Assembly: GCA_011192195.1 (NCBI GenBank)
Contig: DUEH01000012.1
Coordinates: 4,345 to 42,054 of the forward strand
Reading direction: 5' to 3'
DNA length: 37,710 nt
Source: Chloroflexota bacterium
GTDB taxonomy: Bacteria; Chloroflexota; Anaerolineae; 4572-78
How positions within the stretch are numbered: the stretch's first letter is position 1; every line of letters starts with the position of its first letter. The notes under the pieces are model-generated. The model did not search any database. It was not told the origin of the DNA and saw only the letters and a program-made list of their open reading frames with translations. This document shows, piece after piece, positions 32,512-37,710 of this stretch. Position numbers and translations under genes: made by a program.

Positions 32512-33219
32512 GTGTCCCAAATACGCCTCACGAACCATTTTATTGCTCTTCAAAGATTCGGCGTTGTCGGTGAGGACGATTTCGCCGGTTTGGATGACGT
32601 AGCCTCTGTGAGCAATTTGCAAGGCCATTAGCGCGTTCTGCTCTACCAACAAAATGGTGGTGCCTTCTTTGTTGATGTTGACAATGGTTTCAAAGATGCT
32701 GTCAACCAAAATGGGGGCCAGCCCCATCGAAGGTTCATCCATTAGTAACAGTTTTGGGCGCGCCATCAGCGCCCGTCCGGTGGCTAACATCTGCTGTTCG
32801 CCGCCGCTGAGCGTGCCGGATACCTGGTTTTGGCGCTCTTTCAAGCGAGGGAAGAGGGAAAAAACGTGATCGATGTCGTCGTTGATCTCTTTTTTATCCG
32901 TTCGCACAAAAGCGCCCATTTCCAGGTTTTCCATCACCGTCAATTGGGCAAAAACGCCGCGCCCTTCCGGAACTTGAGAAATGCCCAGATTTACAATTTT
33001 ATGGGCCGGATACTGGCTTAGGTCCTGGCCTTCAAATGTTACGCTGCCTGCTCTATGGCGCAAAATGCCGCTGATGGTGCGCAGGGTGGAACTTTTTCCC
33101 GCTCCGTTTGCGCCAATAAGGGTGACAATTTCGCCCTGTTCTACTGTCAGCGAAATACCTTTTAAGGCGTGGATATTACCGTAGTAACTGTGTACGTTTT
33201 CTAGTTCAAGCATTGCCAT
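32509..33219 (-). CDS. livF: Branched-chain amino acid ABC transporter ATP-binding protein LivF
   Basis: GANGAGKSSTLRTISGILR; LSGGEQQMLATGRALMARPKLLLMDEPSMGLAP; adjacent livG. Confidence 0.95.
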   Translation of the reverse strand: MAMLELENVHSYYGNIHALKGISLTVEQGEIVTLIGANGAGKSSTLRTISGILRHRAGSVTFEGQDLSQYPAHKIVNLGISQVPEGRGVFAQLTVMENLEMGAFVRTDKKEINDDIDHVFSLFPRLKERQNQVSGTLSGGEQQMLATGRALMARPKLLLMDEPSMGLAPILVDSIFETIVNINKEGTTILLVEQNALMALQIAHRGYVIQTGEIVLTDNAESLKSNKMVREAYLGH

Positions 33220-33225
33220 AAGCGA

Positions 33226-34026
33226 TTACTCCGCAATTTGTTCTGCTGAATCTACCTGTCCGGCGGCGCCGGTTCCCAGATAGGCTTCGATGACTTTGGG
33301 GTTGTTGCGTATGTCTTCCGGCGTCCCTTCGGCAATTTTGGCGCCGTAGTCCAGCACGGTAATCCAGTCCGAAATGCCCATTACCACGCGCATATCGTGT
33401 TCAATAAGAAGGACGGTAATGCCCAGATCATCTCTGATATGCTGGATGAAGTCGGTCATTTCGGCGGTTTCGTTGGGGTTCATTCCGGCGGTGGGTTCGT
33501 CCAGTAAGAGCATTGTGGGTTTACTGGCTAAAGCGCGGGCAATTTCCAGCCGGCGCTGCGCGCCATAAGGCAGGTTTTTAGCCAGATAGTCGCCAAAGCC
33601 GCGCATACCCACAAAGCGCAGCAAGCGGCGAGCTTCCTGATGCGCTTCTTCTTCTTCGCGGCGCGTGCCGGGGCTGGCAAAGATGGCGCCAATCCAGCTT
33701 GATTTGAGCTGCGGTTCCTGACCCACCAAAATATTTTCGATGGCGGTCATATTGGAAAACAGCCGAATGTTCTGGTAGGTACGCGAAATACCTTGACGGG
33801 TGATTTGGTCGGTGGGGATGCCTTTGATGTCTTCGCCTTGAAAGATAATTTCCCCTTCTTCCGGTGTATAAAAGCCGGTGAGGCAATTGAAGAAGGTGGT
33901 TTTTCCGGCGCCATTGGGTCCAATGACGGCGAAGATAGTTTTCTCGTCAATATCAACGCTAACGTTGTTTACGGCTACCAGGCCGCCAAAGCGTTTGCTT
34001 ACGTTTTTTGCCGTTAAAATTCCCAT
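33226..34026 (-). CDS. livG: Branched-chain amino acid ABC transporter ATP-binding protein LivG
   Basis: GPNGAGKTTFFNCLTGFYTPEEGEI; LPYGAQRRLEIARALASKPTMLLLDEPTAGMNPNET. Confidence 0.95.
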   Translation of the reverse strand: MGILTAKNVSKRFGGLVAVNNVSVDIDEKTIFAVIGPNGAGKTTFFNCLTGFYTPEEGEIIFQGEDIKGIPTDQITRQGISRTYQNIRLFSNMTAIENILVGQEPQLKSSWIGAIFASPGTRREEEEAHQEARRLLRFVGMRGFGDYLAKNLPYGAQRRLEIARALASKPTMLLLDEPTAGMNPNETAEMTDFIQHIRDDLGITVLLIEHDMRVVMGISDWITVLDYGAKIAEGTPEDIRNNPKVIEAYLGTGAAGQVDSAEQIAE

Positions 34027-34037
34027 AGCAACTCCAA

Positions 34038-34164
34038 AGACAGTGAATAGTGAAAAATGAAAAATGAAAAATGAATAATGGGGGTATTTTCACTCGCTCT
34101 CAAACAGAGTTTGGGAACGAGTGAGCGGGAGAACTTTTTAATTTTTCACTTTTAATTTTTAATT
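34038..34164. repeat. Heptad hairpin, family GTGAATA/ATGAAAA (livG-livM junction), with a palindrome in the loop
   Basis: GTGAATA GTGAAAA ATGAAAA ATGAAAA ATGAATA ... TCAAACAGAGTTTGGGAACGAG ... TTTTTAA TTTTTCA CTTTTAA TTTTTAA. Confidence 0.88.
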
Positions 34165-34167
34165 GTT

Positions 34168-35898
34168 TTACGCCGGTGCGGGTTCAATGCCGCTTTCATC
34201 CTCTTCGTGGCCGTGCAGTTCACGTTTTTGAACGGCTGCCGGCCAGATACCTTCCGGTTTGACCAACATCATTGTGACCAGCAGCGCGCCAAAGATCAAC
34301 ATTCTATATTCTGAAAACTCGCGCAGTAGTTCGGGCAGGCCAACCAGTACAAAAGCGCCCACTACTACGCCGGGCAGGCTGCCAATACCGCCAACGATGA
34401 TCAGCGAAAGCACGTTGATAGAGATGAGCAGGTTGAAGCTGTGCGGGTAGATGGAGCCTAGTTTGGCGGCAAAGATGGCTCCGGCCAGACCGGACAGCGC
34501 CGCGCCGGTGGCAAAGGCCAGCAGTTTGGTTTTGATCAGGTTGATGCCCATTGCTTCGGCCACGTCTTCATCTTCACGCATTGCCATCCAACTGCGTCCG
34601 GTGCGAGAATCGCGCAACCGCCAGGAGATAAAAGCGGCCAGAGCGGCGGCTATAATCACCAGATAATATAATTCCTGAGAGGTTTTCAGTTCAAAGCCAA
34701 AGACGATTGGCTTGGGTATGCCCAAAATACCCTGCGCGCCGCCAATGAGTGGCTGTAAAAAGTTCGACAGGGCCAGTACGCGAATGATTTCGCCAAAACC
34801 CAGCGTTACAATTGCCAGATAGTCGCCTCTCATACGCAGCACCGGCACACCCAGCAGAATTCCCCACAACACCGAAGCGCCCACCGCAAAGGGCAGCGCT
34901 GTCCAGAAGGTCATCTGCACCCCGGTCAATCCGGTAGTTTGAGGCAGTTGGATAGAGGTTAGCAAGCCCATTGTGTAGGCGCCAATGGCAAAGAAGGCTA
35001 CATATCCCAGGTCCAGCAAACCGGCAAAGCCAACCACAATGTTCAGACCAAATCCCATCAGGGTGTAGATGGCTACAATAACCAAAATTTCTGATAGATA
35101 GGACCCTATTATCTGCGGCATAAAGATAGTAATCAGAGACAGGATGACCAGAGTGGAGATTTTAGCGCTCTTTTGGGTGGCGGGCGGGAGTTTATTGAAG
35201 GATGTTTTCATTTTCTGACTGCGTAATTTCCATAGTGTGGAAATTACAGCGGCAGAAACAAAAGTAATAACGCTCCCCTGAAGCGATAGCCCTTCTTTGG
35301 CGAAGAAAATTCCGGCAAAGGATTTTCCCGCTTTTTTGGCGTCAAACAGTTTGAAGATATTGACAATTACATCGCTGATCAACTCTTCCAGAGTTCCTAC
35401 GGTAATGACCATTATAATTCCGACCAGAATAGCGCTTCTGGGAACGGGGGGAAGCGTGAAGATAATGGCGCCCAGCAGGCTGGCGACTGCGCTTAGCCCC
35501 ACCAGGGTCATCAGTCCCGGGATCATTTCCTGCCCAAAAGTGAGCGCTTCAATCAACGCCGGCGAGGCGTTGACAAAAACAGCCCGCAAGGTGAGCGGTT
35601 CAATGGCGTAGACCAAAATAGCCAGCATTGCAGAAGCAACAAGTCCGGTGATCAACCCTGCTGCAATGCCAACGCTGCTTTTAGCATTTCCGTTTCTTTT
35701 GGCGCTCAGATAACCAAAGATAAAGATAACGCCAAACACCAGGGCAATGCCCAGAGAGAGACTTTTATAAATAATATCTCTTTCAACAAAACTTTCTACC
35801 ATGCCAAAGAGCGATAGAAGAATCAATATCACGCCGCCTGTAGCGCCTAATTGAATCATCTCTTTAAGATTGAAGTTTGTATCTGCTTGTTGTTTCAT
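34168..35898 (-). CDS. livM: Branched-chain amino acid ABC transporter permease LivM with N-terminal membrane extension
   Basis: YTLMGFGLNIVVGFAGLLDLGYVAFFAIGAYT; GDYLAIVTLGFGEIIRV; 576 aa. Confidence 0.93.
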   Translation of the reverse strand: MKQQADTNFNLKEMIQLGATGGVILILLSLFGMVESFVERDIIYKSLSLGIALVFGVIFIFGYLSAKRNGNAKSSVGIAAGLITGLVASAMLAILVYAIEPLTLRAVFVNASPALIEALTFGQEMIPGLMTLVGLSAVASLLGAIIFTLPPVPRSAILVGIIMVITVGTLEELISDVIVNIFKLFDAKKAGKSFAGIFFAKEGLSLQGSVITFVSAAVISTLWKLRSQKMKTSFNKLPPATQKSAKISTLVILSLITIFMPQIIGSYLSEILVIVAIYTLMGFGLNIVVGFAGLLDLGYVAFFAIGAYTMGLLTSIQLPQTTGLTGVQMTFWTALPFAVGASVLWGILLGVPVLRMRGDYLAIVTLGFGEIIRVLALSNFLQPLIGGAQGILGIPKPIVFGFELKTSQELYYLVIIAAALAAFISWRLRDSRTGRSWMAMREDEDVAEAMGINLIKTKLLAFATGAALSGLAGAIFAAKLGSIYPHSFNLLISINVLSLIIVGGIGSLPGVVVGAFVLVGLPELLREFSEYRMLIFGALLVTMMLVKPEGIWPAAVQKRELHGHEEDESGIEPAPA

Positions 35899-35911
35899 TT
35901 GCGCACCATCC

Positions 35912-36973
35912 CTACATCTTCTTCTCTGACAAGGTTTGCCCCAAAATACCCTGCGGGCGGAAAATCAGGATCAGCACCAGCATGGTAAAGGCAATAACGT
36001 CTTTAAGCTGGTAGGCCGCCGGAATGCCCAGTCCTTCCAGAACCAGACTGGGGCCAACAGATTCAATGACGCCCAGAACAAGCCCCCCCACCATTGCGCC
36101 GGGAATGTTGCCAATACCGCCCAACACCGCCGCGGTGAATGCCTTAATGCCGGGGATGAAACCCATAATGAAGTCAACTTGTTTGAAGAGCAGCCCGTAC
36201 AGCACGCCGGCCACACCGGCCATTGCTGCGCCAACGACAAAGGTGGTCACAATTACCTGATCCACATCAATCCCCATCAAACGCGCCACGTCTTTGTTTT
36301 CGGCAACGGCTCGCATTGCTTTGCCGGTTTTGGTTTTTTGTACAAAGTAGTAAAGAATAAACATCATCGCTACGGCGGTAACAAACACCACTACCTGCGT
36401 CTTCAAAACAGGCGCGCCCAAAATAATCCACTTACCGGACAGGATGGCCGGTTCCGGGTACACTTTTTTACCGGAGCCGTAAAGGCCGCGGAAGGCGTAC
36501 TGCAAAAAATAAGACGCGCCGATGGCCGTGATCAGGGGTACCAGTCGCGGCGCGCCTCTAAGGGGGCGGTAGGCAATTCGTTCTAATAGCGCGGCAATGG
36601 TGATTGACATAGCCATTGATACCAGCATCACAATGCTCAGGGCAGCAATGGGGTTACTGTTCAGAAAGCCGGATTTGTCGAAGGCGTCGGCCACAAAATA
36701 GGCCGTGAACGCGCCGGACATAAAGACTTCGCCGTGAGCAAAGTTAATCATGAACAGGATGCCGTACACCAGCGTGTACCCCAGCGCAATCAGCGCGTAA
36801 ATGCCTCCTTGAGCCAGGCCAAAAATGAAAAAATCTCGCCAGACTTCAGCCGTGTATTTGCCGGATGTCAGCCCTTTGTAAGACCCCCAGATAACCAGAA
36901 CGATGATGCCTACTCTGAACAGCCAGAGCAGGCTATCCACAATGGAAAGATTTTTGAACCTGCCTGAACGCAT
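35912..36973 (-). CDS. livH: Branched-chain amino acid ABC transporter permease LivH
   Basis: QGGIYALIALGYTLVYGILFMINFAHGEVFMSGAFTAYF; AVLGGIGNIPGAMVGGLVLGVIES. Confidence 0.95.
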   Translation of the reverse strand: MRSGRFKNLSIVDSLLWLFRVGIIVLVIWGSYKGLTSGKYTAEVWRDFFIFGLAQGGIYALIALGYTLVYGILFMINFAHGEVFMSGAFTAYFVADAFDKSGFLNSNPIAALSIVMLVSMAMSITIAALLERIAYRPLRGAPRLVPLITAIGASYFLQYAFRGLYGSGKKVYPEPAILSGKWIILGAPVLKTQVVVFVTAVAMMFILYYFVQKTKTGKAMRAVAENKDVARLMGIDVDQVIVTTFVVGAAMAGVAGVLYGLLFKQVDFIMGFIPGIKAFTAAVLGGIGNIPGAMVGGLVLGVIESVGPSLVLEGLGIPAAYQLKDVIAFTMLVLILIFRPQGILGQTLSEKKM

Positions 36974-37014
36974 TATGTTTTCTCCTCAACGTTATGAATT
37001 GGATACGGTAGGAT

Positions 37015-37060
37015 ATGGTAGACGGTAGACAGGGAGCGCTCCCTGTTTACCGTCTACCAT
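37015..37060. repeat. Heptad hairpin, family GGTAGAC (upstream of livH)
   Basis: ATGGTAGACGGTAGACAGGGAGC/GCTCCCTGTTTACCGTCTACCAT, one mismatch. Confidence 0.92.
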
Positions 37061-37167
37061 AATCCCCCACGTTCTTTGTGGTCAAAATAACACCTTGTCT
37101 TTGAAAGATATTCAAGTATAGCATGGCGTAGTCAAAGCGCAAAAAATGGGCGAATAGTGGGTGTAGA

Positions 37168-37212
37168 ATGACAAAAACTCGTTCCCAAACCCAGTTTGGG
37201 AACGAGTTTTTT
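37168..37212. terminator. Bidirectional terminator-like palindrome
   Basis: AAAAACTCGTTCCCAAACCCAGTTTGGGAACGAGTTTTTT. Confidence 0.75.
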
Positions 37213-37223
37213 CATCCTTCATC

Positions 37224-37387
37224 CAGGGCTGTTCAGTTCTCCGTACAGAGTAGGTGCAATGCACTTTCGCACCGCCTTACAAGGCAAAATTAACTTGTTT
37301 TACGCAGTAAATTGCAGGAGAAGACAGTGCGTTAAGTGCATCGCACCTGATGTTTGCGTCTCTGCTTTTTAGAACTGAACAGCCCTG
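37224..37387. mobile_element. 164-bp MITE-like element
   Basis: Perfect 17-bp terminal inverted repeats CAGGGCTGTTCAGTTCT/AGAACTGAACAGCCCTG plus subterminal AGGTGCAATGCACTTTCGCAC pairing with GTGCGTTAAGTGCATCGCACCT. Confidence 0.75.
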
Positions 37388-37406
37388 ATCCTTCATCCTT
37401 CCCTGG

Positions 37407-37710
37407 TTACCACGTCCGCTGAAACGTGATGTCCCAGGAATAGTGACTGAAGCAGAGCGCGTTAGTTTCTGTGCGGAATTGGCATTCTTCAACCGTGGCG
37501 CAGTAATGCGCGGCAATGAGCATCTCGATGGGGATTTGAGAGGCGTTGCCCCCCAACACCGGGCTTTGTTCGCTGCTAACGGGGCGCCCGGCGCCGATAT
37601 ACTCTTTGATAAATAACTCCCATCCCGTGCCGTTGTAAATCAGAAACTCCGCCCGTCCGGGGCCTTTAGAGCCGGAGATTTGCGCCGTGTTGCCGTAAAT
37701 ATCGCCAATG
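37407..37710 (-). CDS. C-terminal part of an unidentified protein (partial at window end)
   Basis: Minus frame ...IGDIYGNTAQISGSKGPGRAEFLIYNGTGWELFIKEYIGAGRPV...HYSWDITFQRTW*; open to window edge. Confidence 0.55.
   Translation of the reverse strand, partial: IGDIYGNTAQISGSKGPGRAEFLIYNGTGWELFIKEYIGAGRPVSSEQSPVLGGNASQIPIEMLIAAHYCATVEECQFRTETNALCFSHYSWDITFQRTW

Overview
The window reads as ordinary bacterial chromosome, most like Chloroflexota/Anaerolineae from gene content and protein style (inference). Main blocks: (i) the 3' half of a complex I operon, nuoG(C-term)-nuoH-nuoI-J-K-L-M-N; (ii) ppdK (minus); (iii) a patch of gene remnants and palindromic elements; (iv) tig-clpP-clpX; (v) a GH3-like surface protein; (vi) a divergent Ser/Thr kinase and FHA-winged-helix pair; (vii) a large membrane glycosyltransferase-like protein; (viii) small genes including a thioesterase, a tandem RNase H protein and a TumE/TumA-like pair; (ix) an 8-oxoguanine deaminase-like amidohydrolase and an HNH protein with a partner; (x) livF-G-M-H (minus). 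The strongest non-genic signal is about 20 intergenic, and in two cases intragenic, elements built from tandem 7-bp (sometimes 8-bp) units, usually arranged as hairpins with G/purine-led heptads in the 5' arm and complementary heptads in the 3' arm. Sequence families differ (GATTTAC/GATTTTG, GAATAGT, GAATGGC, GATGAAG, GACGAAG, GGTAGAC, GAATTAC, GGTTTCG) but the architecture is shared. They sit at gene 3' ends, often supply the stop codon, and occur in frame inside a coding sequence. Together with three MNT-HEPN modules and one antitoxin-like ORF, inserted material occupies every nuo junction from nuoG to nuoN. All calls come from reading the sequence; no database search was run.
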